64,000 nucleotides of DNA from Fictibacillus phosphorivorans (GCF_023715845.1 NZ_JAMBOR010000018.1:1-64000), one strand, 5' to 3'; numbered from the stretch's first letter, positions 34,729 to 44,406 are shown. Notes: generated by a model from the sequence alone, not told the origin. Translations and numbers: made by a program.

Positions 34729-35030
34729 AAACGGGAACCTTAGACGAACTCCGTCACCTAACGCGTACACAGATCCTTGTTAGGACCAAACAGCCTATTT
34801 CATCATTATCTGAATTAAAAGGGATCCATGATATAGAAGAAACAAATAAAGGTTTGGCATTTCAAGTCGATACGGAAGAACTAGACCATGCCATCAGACA
34901 CATCAGTCAGTTTGGAATTATAAAGTTAGAAAGTACGCCACCGACCCTTGAAGATCTATTTATGCGTCATTATGAAAGCAAAGATAAAGCAGAGGGCAAA
35001 GTATCAGGAGGTGTACATGAATGGATCTAA
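34700..35030 (+). pseudogene. C-terminal remnant of an ABC transporter ATPase
   Basis: From about 34700 the frame ending at 35030 reads GIIRQGQIIETGTLDELRHL, the post-H-loop end of an ABC ATPase. A typical C-terminal regulatory domain ending PTLEDLFMRHYESKD follows. The nucleotide-binding part is deleted. The remnant overlaps the permease start by 10 nt, showing the two were one exporter operon. Confidence 0.8.
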
Positions 35031-36619
35031 ATATCTTTGCAAACACAGGTAAGTTATCTCGATTTATTCTTCGTCTAGATCAAATAAGAATCCCATTATG
35101 GATTATTGGATTAGCGATATTCACATTCATCGTACCTCCTACTTTTGAAAATTTATATGAAACGCAACAGGATAGAACTGCCATTACTGAAACGATGAAA
35201 AATCCAGCAATGATTGCTATGTTAGGGACCAGTGATTTCGATAATTATTCCATCGGTGTGATGACTGCCCACAATATGCTACTAATGACTGCGGTAATTG
35301 TAGGGTTAATGGCAATCTTTCTCGTTACACGTCACACGAGAGCAGATGAAGAAGATGGTCGAGTTGAAATGATCCGCTCCTTACCATCTGGTCGTCTCTC
35401 TTACTTAAATGCTACATTAATCGTCACAAGTGGGTCGTTTATTATTTTAGCGCTATTAATCAGTTTTGGGTTATATGCGATGGGAATCGAAAGTATGGAT
35501 TTAGAAGGTTCCTTCCTTTATGGTATCGCTTTAGGTGGGACGGGGTTGATTTTTGCAGGGGTAACAGCAGTTTTTGCCCAACTTACAGAAAGCTCTCGGG
35601 GTACGATTGGATGGTCGGTTTCTATTCTGCTTTTTTTCTACCTTTTTAGAGCTGTTACAGATATAAGTAATGAAGCATTATCATGGTTTTCTCCGTTAGG
35701 TTGGGTATCGAAAGCAGAAGTATATTCATCTAATCAGTGGGGGCCCATAGTTTTAATGCTAGGTGTTTCTCTCGTCCTATTCATACTTGCAAACTTTTTG
35801 AATAGTATTCGTGATTTAGAACAAGGGTTTATAGCTTCTAAACCAGGAAGGAGAAATGCCACTCGTCTTTTGCAAAGTCCATTGGGTCTTGCGTTTCGAT
35901 TACAGCGCACAGGGTTTATCTGTTGGGCAATCGGCATGTATGTGCTCGGTGCTTCCTATGGATCTGTATTTGGTGATTTAGAATCATTTTTTGAAGGAAA
36001 CGAAATGTATCAACAAATGTTAAAGCAAACGGAGGGAGCTTCGATCGCTGAACAATTTATCCCAACCGTCATGCTCGTCATTTCTCTATTAGCAACAGTT
36101 CCTCCCGTAATGGCTATGAATAAACTGCGTAATGAAGAGAAAAAGGATCGATTGGACCATTTATTATCTAGGGCTGTATCGAGAACACAGCTTATAGGGT
36201 CCTATTTAATTCTAGCGATTGTAAATGGTGGTGTAATGATTTCGCTTAGTGCCCTTGGTCTATGGTCTGCTGCAACGTCAACAATGGAAGAAGGTCTGGA
36301 ATTCGGAATGGTTTTCAGCTCAGCATTGGTATTTTATCCAGCAATGCTCGTTATGATTGGTATCGCTGCATTCCTGATTGGATTTCTTCCAAAAATGACT
36401 TCTTTTATCTGGATCTATTTTCTTTATTCATTCTTCGTCCTGTATATAGGAAACTTGATGGAATTACCGAAATGGGTGGGTCAACTATCGCCATTTGGCC
36501 ATGTTCCACAAGTACCTATAGAGGAAGCAACGTTTTTGCCGCTATTCCTTTTAAGTATTGTTGCAGTAGGATTAATGATTATCAGTTTTGTAGGTTTCCG
36601 AAATCGAGATATACAATAA
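35021..36619 (+). CDS. ABC-2 type multidrug/antibiotic exporter permease
   Basis: 532 residues with about twelve predicted membrane helices in two halves. The layout and motifs (TRHTRADEEDGRVEMIRSLP, MNKLRNEEKKDRLDHLLSRAVSR) resemble permeases of polyketide- or drug-exporting ABC-2 systems. AGGAGG precedes the ATG at 35021. Its partner ATPase is cut to a C-terminal stub just upstream, so the permease is probably without function unless another ATPase serves it. Confidence 0.8.
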   Translation: MDLNIFANTGKLSRFILRLDQIRIPLWIIGLAIFTFIVPPTFENLYETQQDRTAITETMKNPAMIAMLGTSDFDNYSIGVMTAHNMLLMTAVIVGLMAIFLVTRHTRADEEDGRVEMIRSLPSGRLSYLNATLIVTSGSFIILALLISFGLYAMGIESMDLEGSFLYGIALGGTGLIFAGVTAVFAQLTESSRGTIGWSVSILLFFYLFRAVTDISNEALSWFSPLGWVSKAEVYSSNQWGPIVLMLGVSLVLFILANFLNSIRDLEQGFIASKPGRRNATRLLQSPLGLAFRLQRTGFICWAIGMYVLGASYGSVFGDLESFFEGNEMYQQMLKQTEGASIAEQFIPTVMLVISLLATVPPVMAMNKLRNEEKKDRLDHLLSRAVSRTQLIGSYLILAIVNGGVMISLSALGLWSAATSTMEEGLEFGMVFSSALVFYPAMLVMIGIAAFLIGFLPKMTSFIWIYFLYSFFVLYIGNLMELPKWVGQLSPFGHVPQVPIEEATFLPLFLLSIVAVGLMIISFVGFRNRDIQ

Positions 36620-36642
36620 ATCATTGGTGAAAAAAAGAGTGT

Positions 36643-36690
36643 AATCCGAAGGTGATTCTGGTAATTTAACTAGAACGCCTTCGGATTTTA
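36643..36690 (+). terminator. hairpin downstream of the ABC-2 permease
   Basis: Stem AATCCGAAGG / CCTTCGGATT with a 25-nt loop and a short TTTTA tail; it probably ends the exporter transcript. Confidence 0.55.
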
Positions 36691-36751
36691 TGTGTTTAAG
36701 TAAGCGACTTTCGATTAGAGAGAGTGTTACATTCGTTGTTCGTTTGAAAGT

Positions 36752-36944
36752 TTATATTATCTCTTCTGAAAGCTGACCAAATAAAATCATCCAATACATG
36801 GAAAATCCGTCCTTAACGACCAGAATGGATGCCCGAATGTAGCCGGCTTATTTCCCTCAATAAAAAAATGACTAACCCAGGCAATATCATAAGCTACAAC
36901 GGGAGCTAAAATGGCCAAAATTCTTCGGATGTTTTAAACGACAT
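36752..36944 (-). pseudogene. DUF962 (Mpo1-like) gene relic
   Basis: On the minus strand GGAGGTG and ATG (36944) start MSFKTSEEFWPF, the family N-terminus, then a stop. In a shifted frame VAYDIAWVSHFFIEGNKPAT continues into FGHPFWSLRTDF, and after another shift MYWMILFGQLSEEI ends the protein. The central part is deleted. DUF962 proteins are small membrane proteins related to yeast Mpo1 dioxygenase. The rest of 36620-37117 holds a hairpin and no gene I can support. Confidence 0.7.
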
Positions 36945-37117
36945 GTTTACACCTCCAATAAATTCAGTATTCTCTTATCCTCCTGCCAAATCTTTTTTAA
37001 ATAAAAGGATATTAAGTCTTCATGAGGAAGACTATAAAATAATGGAAGAACTTTTAATATTCTGTGATAGCAAAATAGGTGAATCTTTTAAAAATGGAGA
37101 GATGAGGAGGATGAAAG

Positions 37118-37582
37118 ATGGTCACCTGGAATGAAGAACGGGTAATTTCAGCACATATTGAAAAGGTTTGGGATCTCTTTTCTGATGAAAATATGCAGCG
37201 CATCATGCCAAACGTTGTTGAACATACACCGATCGAATTAAAAGAAGGCATCGTCGGCTCCAAGCATCGTCAATCTTACAAAGAGGGAAAAAGAGTAGAA
37301 ACATATATTGTGGAAACGCTCGGATATGAAAACACGGAATCAAAAAAACACTTACGCATAGGGTTTACTTTAGGAAAAGCTTTTGAGATTGAAGCAGCCT
37401 ATACTTTCATAAAATTGGATGAAACAAGAACACGCTTTATTTATACTGGGAGGAATAAAGGAGTAAACTTTCTAGGAAAAGTTATGCTTAAACTAGCTGG
37501 TGAGAAAAGTAACCAAAAAATCATTCAAGATTTTATGGATAGAGTAGAGGAGGAAGTGATGAAAGAATCCACGCCCGTTTAA
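37118..37582 (+). CDS. SRPBCC (START-like) family protein
   Basis: 154 residues with the SRPBCC pattern: an N-terminal strand and helix VISAHIEKVWDLFSDENMQRIMPN, a central antiparallel sheet (VGSKHRQSYKEGKRVETYIVE) and a long C-terminal helix (NQKIIQDFMDRVEEEV). The fold binds hydrophobic ligands; the ligand cannot be read from sequence. GAGGAGGATGAAAG precedes the ATG. Confidence 0.75.
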   Translation: MVTWNEERVISAHIEKVWDLFSDENMQRIMPNVVEHTPIELKEGIVGSKHRQSYKEGKRVETYIVETLGYENTESKKHLRIGFTLGKAFEIEAAYTFIKLDETRTRFIYTGRNKGVNFLGKVMLKLAGEKSNQKIIQDFMDRVEEEVMKESTPV

Positions 37583-37664
37583 ATAGTAGTCTGCCCCTTC
37601 CATGCATAACAAGATGTTTTGTTTTCCATCCTAGAAGGTAGAGTAAATGAAAGGAGTGGATGAA

Positions 37665-38087
37665 ATGGATAAAGAACAGTTGAAACAACAAATATTGAGC
37701 GTATTAGAAAAAAGGCAAACGGGTGTGCTGGCTAGTGTGAAACAAAATAAGCCACATTCCAGGTACATGACTTTTTTCCATGATGAACTTACCTTCTATT
37801 CGCCAACCAGTATTGAAACACATAAAGCAGAAGAGATTCAGGAAAATCCTAATGTGCATGTATTAGTGGGATATGAAGGTGACGGGTACGGTGATCCTTA
37901 CTTAGAAATAGAAGGAACTGCAACGATTCAGGATGATCAGGGATTAAAAGAAAAGTTTTGGTCTGATCAAATGTCTCATTACTTTGATGGGCCTAATGAT
38001 CCTAACTATATGTTGCTAAAAATCAAGCCAAGTTTAATTAGACTAATGAACAGTGAAGAAAATACACCGCTAACTCTAGAATTATAA
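37665..38087 (+). CDS. pyridoxamine 5'-phosphate oxidase-like (general stress protein 26 type)
   Basis: A 140-residue split-barrel flavin-binding protein. ILSVLEKRQTGVLASVKQNK and SRYMTFFHDELTFYSPTS are typical of the GSP26/YdaG group, followed by HVLVGYEGDGYGDPYLEIEG. The start at 37665 has AAAGGAGTGG upstream. Likely a stress-associated FMN or F420-type binding protein; substrate unknown. Confidence 0.75.
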   Translation: MDKEQLKQQILSVLEKRQTGVLASVKQNKPHSRYMTFFHDELTFYSPTSIETHKAEEIQENPNVHVLVGYEGDGYGDPYLEIEGTATIQDDQGLKEKFWSDQMSHYFDGPNDPNYMLLKIKPSLIRLMNSEENTPLTLEL

Positions 38088-38100
38088 AATAAATAAAAAA

Positions 38101-38134
38101 AGACCTCTCTTTTTGAATAAAAGAGGGGCTTTTG
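38101..38134. terminator. terminator after the PNPOx-like gene
   Basis: Imperfect stem ACCTCTCTTTT / AAAAGAGGGGC followed by TTTT. Confidence 0.6.
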
Positions 38135-38268
38135 TTCGTCTAAATGAAAGAAGCTTCATTTCCTTAAATTGTAAAAAGTGTTAAAATGAATAGATTGAAT
38201 ATTCTTTGAATGATTTAGGGGGATGTAAATGAGGCGGTTATGGTCAATTTTTAAAATAGGGGGATGTC

Positions 38269-39123
38269 ATGCCTTACATAGTAAAAGATAGTTTGCTTTC
38301 TTTCATCTTATCAGTCATCGGTATTTTCCTTTTAGGATCTGTTCCATTTATGTTTATGGGAATGTCTTTTAATACGGAGGGGTATTTGACTGGAATAGAG
38401 GAACTCTTTAAATCGATGATGAATCCTGCTGAAATTGTCTATTATACAAAATCCGGTGTATACCCGCTCTTTCCAGGAATTTGGGACATTGTCGGATATT
38501 CATTAACCATCCTATTTTCGGCATTTTTTATTGCCCTTTTCTTAGCGCTACTCTTTTCCATTGTGATTTTTTTGTTTCCTTCCCAATTAAAAGACAAGAT
38601 TCGTGTATTTTCATTTATGTTTGAATCCATTCCTGATGTTTTGATTGCGATCGGTATACAGTTTTTTATTATTTGGTTTTTTAAAAAAACGAATATTCTT
38701 TTGTTTCAGATCGTTTCTTTATTTGACCAGAAAACATATTTTGTCCCGATCTTTTGTCTAACGGTATTGCCAACACTGCTTATTTTAAAGGTATTACTTA
38801 TTAATATGGAAGAAGAATTCAACAAGCAATATATTGATACTGCGAAGGGCAAAGGAATCGGCAGGCTTCGCATTCTATGGAGGCATGTGTTGCCAAACAC
38901 GCTTTTAAGTGTCTTTCATCAATCTCGCAATATCCTTTGGTTCATGCTCTCGAATTTGTTAATGGTGGAATATTTATTTAATATCTATGGCGTTACAACA
39001 CTAGTAAGAGAAATGGGGAGTCCTGCTATCTTTACGATATCTATACTCCTATTATTTTTACCCATGTTTCTATTCTTTACCGCTTTAAGAATTTTGACGT
39101 ACAAGTGGGTGGGTGAAAAATGA
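38269..39123 (+). CDS. orphan DppB-like ABC permease (chromosomal homologue)
   Basis: 284 residues, about six membrane helices. The EAA-type loop is YIDTAKGKGIGRLRILWRHV. It shares SIPD, KKT-ILLFQI, AKxKGI and SNLxxxExxFNIxG with the transposon gene at 12318-13160, so the two are homologues of one unusual subfamily. No ATPase or substrate-binding protein is nearby. AGGGGG precedes the ATG, and it overlaps the next gene by 4 nt (ATGA). Confidence 0.75.
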   Translation: MPYIVKDSLLSFILSVIGIFLLGSVPFMFMGMSFNTEGYLTGIEELFKSMMNPAEIVYYTKSGVYPLFPGIWDIVGYSLTILFSAFFIALFLALLFSIVIFLFPSQLKDKIRVFSFMFESIPDVLIAIGIQFFIIWFFKKTNILLFQIVSLFDQKTYFVPIFCLTVLPTLLILKVLLINMEEEFNKQYIDTAKGKGIGRLRILWRHVLPNTLLSVFHQSRNILWFMLSNLLMVEYLFNIYGVTTLVREMGSPAIFTISILLLFLPMFLFFTALRILTYKWVGEK

Positions 39124-40115
39124 TAAAGAACGTTTGGAGAAATCCCTTTTTTCTAGCCGGATTTTTATTTGTTTTTGCTTTGATCAGTTCCAGTTTTTAT
39201 CATCATTTTGTCATGAATAATGAAATCTACGAAAACCAGATTATTTACGACGGCATTACGCCTGTTGAAAAAGCGCCTTTTGAACCTTCTATTGAGTATT
39301 GGTTCGGTAGCGATCGCATGGGAGCTGATTTATTCTATCAAATTATCTCAGGTGCAAAATATACATTAGGGATCGCGTTTGTTGCTAGTTTATTAAGAAT
39401 CGTTTTGTCCTTTTTGGGTGGTATTTTGTTATTGAGTGCAGGTCGGGCTCTATCGCTTATCAAAGGATTAAGCCAATCATTCTATTATATTCCGTCGGCC
39501 CTTTTAATCTTTTTTATAGTAGGACCTGTTATTTCCGTTGAACAAATATCATTTTGGGAAAAAGCCATTTTTCAAGTTTTACTGATCGTCCTCATTGCCG
39601 TTCCTAATACAGCTATATTAATGAAGGAAGAAATAAGTTTAATCCAGCAGAACGAATTTATTACGAGTGCCAAGTTAATGGGAGGAAACAAGTTCCACAT
39701 TTTGTTTAAACACATCATGCCGCACCTTTGGCCAAAGCTTGTCCTTATGTATGTACAGCAGGTTATTGCCGTATTGTTACTGCTTGCTCACCTTGGTATA
39801 TTGGGCGTTTTCTTTGGAGGAACGATCTATCGGGAATATGGACCTGAATTCGAAATACCCGTTTCCGTTTCAAACGAATGGTCGGGCTTGCTAGGTGGTT
39901 ATTATTATCAGCTAAGATTAGCACCATGGCTAGTATTTTTTCCAGTATTAAGTTTTGCTGCTGTTATTATGGCGTTTAACTTTATGGCGGAGGGAATTAA
40001 ACGTACCGGGGATCAATTGCCAGGCAGGAAAAAAATGAAGAAGATAGAAGAAGACAGTGAGGGAGCTGTCCCAGTCGAATCCTTTGTATTTTTAAGCGAG
40101 CGGAAAATTGGATAA
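39120..40115 (+). CDS. orphan DppC-like ABC permease (chromosomal homologue)
   Basis: 331 residues. FGSDRMGADLFYQIISGAKY corresponds to the DppC GTDxxGRD region; the EAA loop is FITSAKLMGGNKFHILFKHI. The C-terminal tail is charged and ends ESFVFLSERKIG, comparable to the tail of the transposon copy at 11293-12318. Overlap with the upstream permease indicates a two-gene operon, ended by the hairpin at 40120-40150. Confidence 0.75.
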   Translation: MIKNVWRNPFFLAGFLFVFALISSSFYHHFVMNNEIYENQIIYDGITPVEKAPFEPSIEYWFGSDRMGADLFYQIISGAKYTLGIAFVASLLRIVLSFLGGILLLSAGRALSLIKGLSQSFYYIPSALLIFFIVGPVISVEQISFWEKAIFQVLLIVLIAVPNTAILMKEEISLIQQNEFITSAKLMGGNKFHILFKHIMPHLWPKLVLMYVQQVIAVLLLLAHLGILGVFFGGTIYREYGPEFEIPVSVSNEWSGLLGGYYYQLRLAPWLVFFPVLSFAAVIMAFNFMAEGIKRTGDQLPGRKKMKKIEEDSEGAVPVESFVFLSERKIG

Positions 40116-40119
40116 AGAA

Positions 40120-40150
40120 AAAGGCAAGAGAGGAATCCTCTTGCCTTTTG
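40120..40150. terminator. bidirectional terminator
   Basis: Stem AAAAGGCAAGAG / CTCTTGCCTTTT with a 7-nt loop, between the convergent permease operon and the YjcZ-like gene. Confidence 0.85.
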
Positions 40151-40157
40151 GTTGTTT

Positions 40158-40331
40158 TTATCTCAACGTCGCACCGATGATGATGAGAAGGATAAAAAGC
40201 ACTACAATCAAAGCGAATACTCCGCCGCCGCCATAACCATATCCGCCGTATCCATAACCGCCACATGGGGAGCAGCCATATCCGTATCCAGGGTAACCCC
40301 AGTTACGTTGTTGTTTTCTCTTTCCAAACAT
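40158..40331 (-). CDS. YjcZ-family small Gly/Tyr-rich membrane protein
   Basis: 57 residues: a basic start, then a Gly-Tyr-rich segment ([18 protein letters not shown]), then one C-terminal transmembrane helix [18 protein letters not shown]. That layout is the YjcZ/sporulation small-protein family of Bacillus. The start at 40331 has AGAAGGAGG 8 nt upstream. Confidence 0.8.
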   Translation of the reverse strand: MFGKRKQQRNWGYPGYGYGCSPCGGYGYGGYGYGGGGVFALIVVLFILLIIIGATLR

Positions 40332-40459
40332 GCTGTCATTCCTCCTTCTTTCTTGTGCCATATGCTTTCATCTATAGTGTATGTCCCAGAAGAAGGAGTG
40401 ACAGGGACAAAGCCCTAATTAAAACTAAAAAAATATTGATTGTTAAAGGAGGACTATTT

Positions 40460-40948
40460 ATGAGTGAAGTACTGACAAATTATGAAAATTTTACGAATTG
40501 GCTTCAGCAGCTTAAAAGGGTGCCACAGGAATATTGGCTTATGCCAATTAAAGAAGGAAAATGGTCAGTTGGAGAAATTGTTGCTCATATTAAGGCCTGG
40601 GATGTTTTCGTTTGGGATGAGAGAGTTTCTTATTTTATGAGTGGATCTGAAATTCCCCCTAAAAAAGTAGATGTAGAAGAAATCAACAGCAATGCTGCAT
40701 ATGAAGCGAGATCTGGTATATCGAAAGATCAGCTTTTGGATGAAGTGATTGAATGCCGCCAAGTTGTTTCAGATAAATTAGGAAAAGTTCCAAATACGGT
40801 TTGGCAGGAAAAAATAGAAATGGGTTCAAAAATGATTACATTATGTGAATATATTAGTGGTTTAGTGAAACATGATGAACATCATAAGAAACAAATTGAA
40901 GAATTCCTTCATTTAAAGGGGATTGATGTTTTGAAACAGGAAGTGTAG
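40460..40948 (+). CDS. DinB-family putative metal-dependent protein
   Basis: A 162-residue four-helix bundle. KWSVGEIVAHIKAWDVFVWDE holds the first His and GLVKHDEHHKKQIEEFL the C-terminal His pair of the DinB metal site. DinB-fold proteins in Bacillus are damage-inducible or thiol-transferase-like; the substrate is unknown. AAAGGAGG precedes the ATG at 40460; a longer open frame overlaps the YjcZ gene and is rejected. Confidence 0.78.
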   Translation: MSEVLTNYENFTNWLQQLKRVPQEYWLMPIKEGKWSVGEIVAHIKAWDVFVWDERVSYFMSGSEIPPKKVDVEEINSNAAYEARSGISKDQLLDEVIECRQVVSDKLGKVPNTVWQEKIEMGSKMITLCEYISGLVKHDEHHKKQIEEFLHLKGIDVLKQEV

Positions 40949-41011
40949 AGCAGTAGGAAATAAAGTCGAATTTCCCCGGAAATTATTCCAGGAAATAATT
41001 GAAACAATGGT

Positions 41012-41044
41012 AAGAGCTTCTAGACAGACAGAAGCTCTTTTTTT
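41012..41044 (+). terminator. terminator of the DinB gene
   Basis: Stem AAGAGCTTC / GAAGCTCTT, 10-nt loop, then T5. Confidence 0.8.
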
Positions 41045-41079
41045 CGTTACCATATAAGAAAAGGAAACAAAGAGGGCAT

Positions 41080-41950
41080 ATGGATACAATCACACATACG
41101 TTATTTGGACTAACCTTATATGGCGCGATAGATAAGTCAAAAATGGATCAATCACATAAAAGAGCGCTTTTGTTTACTACATTGGTAGGCAGCCACATCC
41201 CTGATAGTGATGTGGTTGTGAATCTAACTGAAACAGGGCGAATCATGCAGCAAATGTGGCATAGGGGCTTAACACACTCCTTTTTTCTAATTCCCATCTG
41301 GGAATCCTGATTTATTACTTAAGCCGTCTATTATTTAAAGGGAAGGACAGGCGAATTTTTTATTGGGCGCTCTTAGCTGTTTTTATACACGATACAAGCG
41401 ACCTGTTTAATACATGGGGAACCGGATATATTGAACCTTTCTCCAGCTACCGGGTTACTTTTGGTACGATCCCTATTGTCGATTTTGTGTTTTGGTTTTT
41501 AATGATCGCGGGCTTCATTGTTTCCCGTAAAAAAGTAGCGGGTGAGAGATATAAAGTATTTAGAGTCGTTTGGCTGTTAATGCTTGCTCATATCGCTATC
41601 CAATCTGCTCAAGGATATATAATCTATAATGAAGCGAAAGAAAAGTATGAGGATGTTGCGCTGGCAGCAGGATTTGTCCCTACTCAATTTATAGTGATCG
41701 GAAAAGAAGGAAACCAAGTAGAGATTGTGAAAGACAGTATTTTTATTGAACCTGAAATAGAGCACCGTCTGATCTCTCAAAAGATGAAGCAGATCTTGCG
41801 CCCCTATTTGAAGAGAATCAAAGAGCGAAAACACTTCATAAATGGTCTCCATTTGTCGTTGTAGTGGAAGAGGATGATAAACTTGGAATCTATGACCCAA
41901 GGTTTTATCGAAATGGAGAATCATTTTTATCTGAGTTCATAAAAAAGTAA
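41080..41950 (+). pseudogene. DUF457/YdjM-type membrane metal-dependent hydrolase, two frameshifts
   Basis: The N-terminus MDTITHTLFGLTLYGAIDKS and GSHIPDSDVV with RGLTHSFFLIPIW is the DUF457 (YfhP/YdjM) family start with its His/Asp metal motifs. One base is missing near 41300 (TGGGA for TGGGGA), after which GILIYYLSRLLFKGKDRR continues through membrane segments. A second shift near 41785-41795 is needed to reach DLAPLFEENQRAKTLHKWSP and the end at 41950. The restored product is about 290 residues. Either a decayed gene or two sequencing indels. Confidence 0.75.
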
Positions 41951-41978
41951 CCCTGAGATACGATAGGGTTACTTTTTT
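41941..41978. terminator. bidirectional terminator
   Basis: A 14-bp perfect stem AAAAAAGTAACCCT / AGGGTTACTTTTTT between the convergent DUF457 and PBP genes. Confidence 0.85.
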
Positions 41979-41982
41979 GTGA

Positions 41983-44406
41983 TCAATTCGTTTGGGCCTG
42001 AGTTTCTGTTGTTGTTGTGTTAGCCTCTGTTCCAGTTCCATTTCCTTCTGCAGGAGGATCTGTTGGAGGTGTGTCTGGTTCAGACTCAGGCTCCTCGGGA
42101 TCTTCAGGCTCTGTTGGCGGATCCTCTGGTTCAGGGCCTGTTCCAGGATCGTCCGGCTTATCGTCCTGTGGTGGTGGAGGATCTGGGTCATCATCTTCCT
42201 TAGGTTTAGTTGGTGGAGGATCTGTCTGCTTGTCATCCTCTTTTTTTCTTTTTTCTTCTTTTTGTTTAGCTTCTTCTTCATCTTTCACTTTTCGATCTTT
42301 GTATTCGTTCTTTTTTGGTTTTTTCGTTATTGTAGCTTTCTTCTCTTTTATAGGTGCGATAAGCTCCCTCATCGATGTTCCTTTTACAATAAGCTCTCTA
42401 ATCGTGTTGGAACCATTCTTATTTTTTGTGATATAGCCAGTATCTTGATTGATATAGATCTCTTCTACCGATTTTGGCTTTTCAAAGGCAGGTGTCTTCT
42501 TATCTTTCGAAACCTCTGAAACGATGGATTTGAAGATGTATTTTGCGATTTTTTGATCTTCTGGTGTTAAATATTGTTCGGCGTTCGTCTTATCATATCC
42601 TGTCCAAACAGCTGCTGTGTAATTTGTCCTATAACCTGCAAACCAGGAATCGCTGGAGCCTTTTTCAATGTCCAGTCCATCAGGCATATTGGTTGTACCC
42701 GTTTTACCGGCGACTTCTAATCCAGGGATCGCGGCTAAAGTTCCCGTTCCTCGTTTCACAACGTCTTTTAACATATCAGTCACCATATAAGCGGTGTAGT
42801 CATGCATCGCTGCTACCGGTTTTGATTCGAACTTTTTCTCATAGCCATCAGGAAATGTGACTTTTCTCAATGTCGTCGGCTGATGATATATACCTTTATT
42901 ACCAAAGGCTGTATACGCACCTGCAAGTTCGAGAGGTGAAGGTCCATGCTTAAACCCGCCGATCGCATAGGCCGGGTAAGCTGTTTTGATCGAGATACCG
43001 AGCTTATTGGCAAACTTAACGGCATCTTCAGATCCAACTTCCATAAAGGTCTTTATCGCAGGGATATTGTAAGAGTGCATGAGTGCTTCACGCATAGAAA
43101 CGTCTCCATGGAATTCATCATCCCAGTTACCTGCTTCCCAGTCACCGATTTTTAATTCTTCATCTTTTATTTGTTTGTATGTCGACCATTTTAATTTTTC
43201 TATGGCAGGGCCGTAATCGAGAATGGGCTTGATCGTTGATCCTGGCTGTCTTTTCGTGTCAGTAGCATAGTTAAATCCATTTGCGATATTTTCATCACCG
43301 CTCGTTCTGTTTCCTCCTAGAGCTCGGATGACTCCAGTCTTTGTATCGAGTAGCGCTACACCCGCTTTAAACTTCTTACTTGGATACTTCACGAATTCAT
43401 CATTAGACAGCACTCTTTCCGTATGTGCCTGTGCTTTTGGATCCAGGGTCGTGTAGATCTTCAGACCGCCTTCATAGATCGCACGCTCTGAAACACCTTT
43501 TTCTTTTAACTCTTTGATGACTTGCTGAATGAACGATTCATATTTCAATTGTTTCGCTTTTTCTTTAACTAGCAACTCTTTAACGGGTGTCTTTACAGCT
43601 TCTTCTTTCTGTTCTTTCGTGATGGCACCATTTTTGTACATTAATTCGAGTACGGTATTACGTCTTTCTTCTGCAGCCTCTGGATGAAGGAAGGGATCAT
43701 AACCGCTTGGCCGCTGAGGAAGTCCTGCTAATAATGCAGCTTCTGCTGGAGTTAGATCTTGCAGTGGTTTATTGAAGTACGTTTTTGCAGCGGTTGCAAC
43801 TCCATAAGCTCCGCTCCCAAAATAGATCTTGTTTAAGTACATCTCTAAGATTTCGTCTTTGGAGTACTTTTGTTCTAACTGAATCGCAAGGTATGCCTCT
43901 TGAACTTTACGCTTAAGCGTTTTATCAGGGGAAAGGACACTGTTCTTCACGACTTGTTGAGTGATTGTACTTGCGCCCTCTGCTCCAAAGCCATCCTTTA
44001 CGTTTGCTAATGCAGCTCCAAATATTCGTTTTACATCAACACCCATGTGGTCTCTGAAGCGGGTATCTTCTGTTGAGATAAACGCTTGCTGCACAAGTTC
44101 AGGAATGTCATTAATTTTTGCGTACTCTCTCCGTTCGTTGCTTGTAACATAAGTAATAAACTCATCATTCATGTCATAGATCATGGAAGACTGCGGGTCG
44201 GTTAAGGCTTCTTCTGTTAATCTTGGAGTACCATTGACATAGGCGTATATCATGGCACCACCGAACGATACACTGGATAAGAATAATATAAGAGTAATAA
44301 GAGCAGTTCGCCGAATCCAGCGTGACTTTTTCTTTTGCTGACGGAGCTCTGATCGATTTGCCACAGCACTCTTCCTTTCTTTGGATACTATCCTTGATTT
44401 ACCCAT
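41983..44406 (-). CDS. class A penicillin-binding protein (PBP1A type)
   Basis: 807-residue bifunctional peptidoglycan synthase. A basic cytoplasmic tail and one transmembrane helix (about residues 33-56) anchor it outside the membrane. The GT51 glycosyltransferase shows EDTRFRDHMG (catalytic Glu) and GASTITQQ. The transpeptidase has S-T-I-K in QPGSTIKPI, SYN in HSYNIPA and KTGT in AGKTGTTN. The last ~100 residues are a Lys/Glu-rich stretch and then a Pro/Asp/Glu/Thr-rich tail without domain structure, similar in kind to the tail of Bacillus PonA. AGGAAGAG precedes the start. Confidence 0.94.
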   Translation of the reverse strand: MGKSRIVSKERKSAVANRSELRQQKKKSRWIRRTALITLILFLSSVSFGGAMIYAYVNGTPRLTEEALTDPQSSMIYDMNDEFITYVTSNERREYAKINDIPELVQQAFISTEDTRFRDHMGVDVKRIFGAALANVKDGFGAEGASTITQQVVKNSVLSPDKTLKRKVQEAYLAIQLEQKYSKDEILEMYLNKIYFGSGAYGVATAAKTYFNKPLQDLTPAEAALLAGLPQRPSGYDPFLHPEAAEERRNTVLELMYKNGAITKEQKEEAVKTPVKELLVKEKAKQLKYESFIQQVIKELKEKGVSERAIYEGGLKIYTTLDPKAQAHTERVLSNDEFVKYPSKKFKAGVALLDTKTGVIRALGGNRTSGDENIANGFNYATDTKRQPGSTIKPILDYGPAIEKLKWSTYKQIKDEELKIGDWEAGNWDDEFHGDVSMREALMHSYNIPAIKTFMEVGSEDAVKFANKLGISIKTAYPAYAIGGFKHGPSPLELAGAYTAFGNKGIYHQPTTLRKVTFPDGYEKKFESKPVAAMHDYTAYMVTDMLKDVVKRGTGTLAAIPGLEVAGKTGTTNMPDGLDIEKGSSDSWFAGYRTNYTAAVWTGYDKTNAEQYLTPEDQKIAKYIFKSIVSEVSKDKKTPAFEKPKSVEEIYINQDTGYITKNKNGSNTIRELIVKGTSMRELIAPIKEKKATITKKPKKNEYKDRKVKDEEEAKQKEEKRKKEDDKQTDPPPTKPKEDDDPDPPPPQDDKPDDPGTGPEPEDPPTEPEDPEEPESEPDTPPTDPPAEGNGTGTEANTTTTETQAQTN

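Noticed and set aside
36943-37134. 63-codon ORF before the SRPBCC gene
   Set aside because: No ribosome site; its start overlaps the ribosome site of the minus-strand DUF962 relic and no family is recognised.
41992-42519. Plus-strand ORFs antisense to the PBP C-terminus
   Set aside because: They arise from the low-complexity Pro/Asp/Glu tail of the PBP on the other strand.
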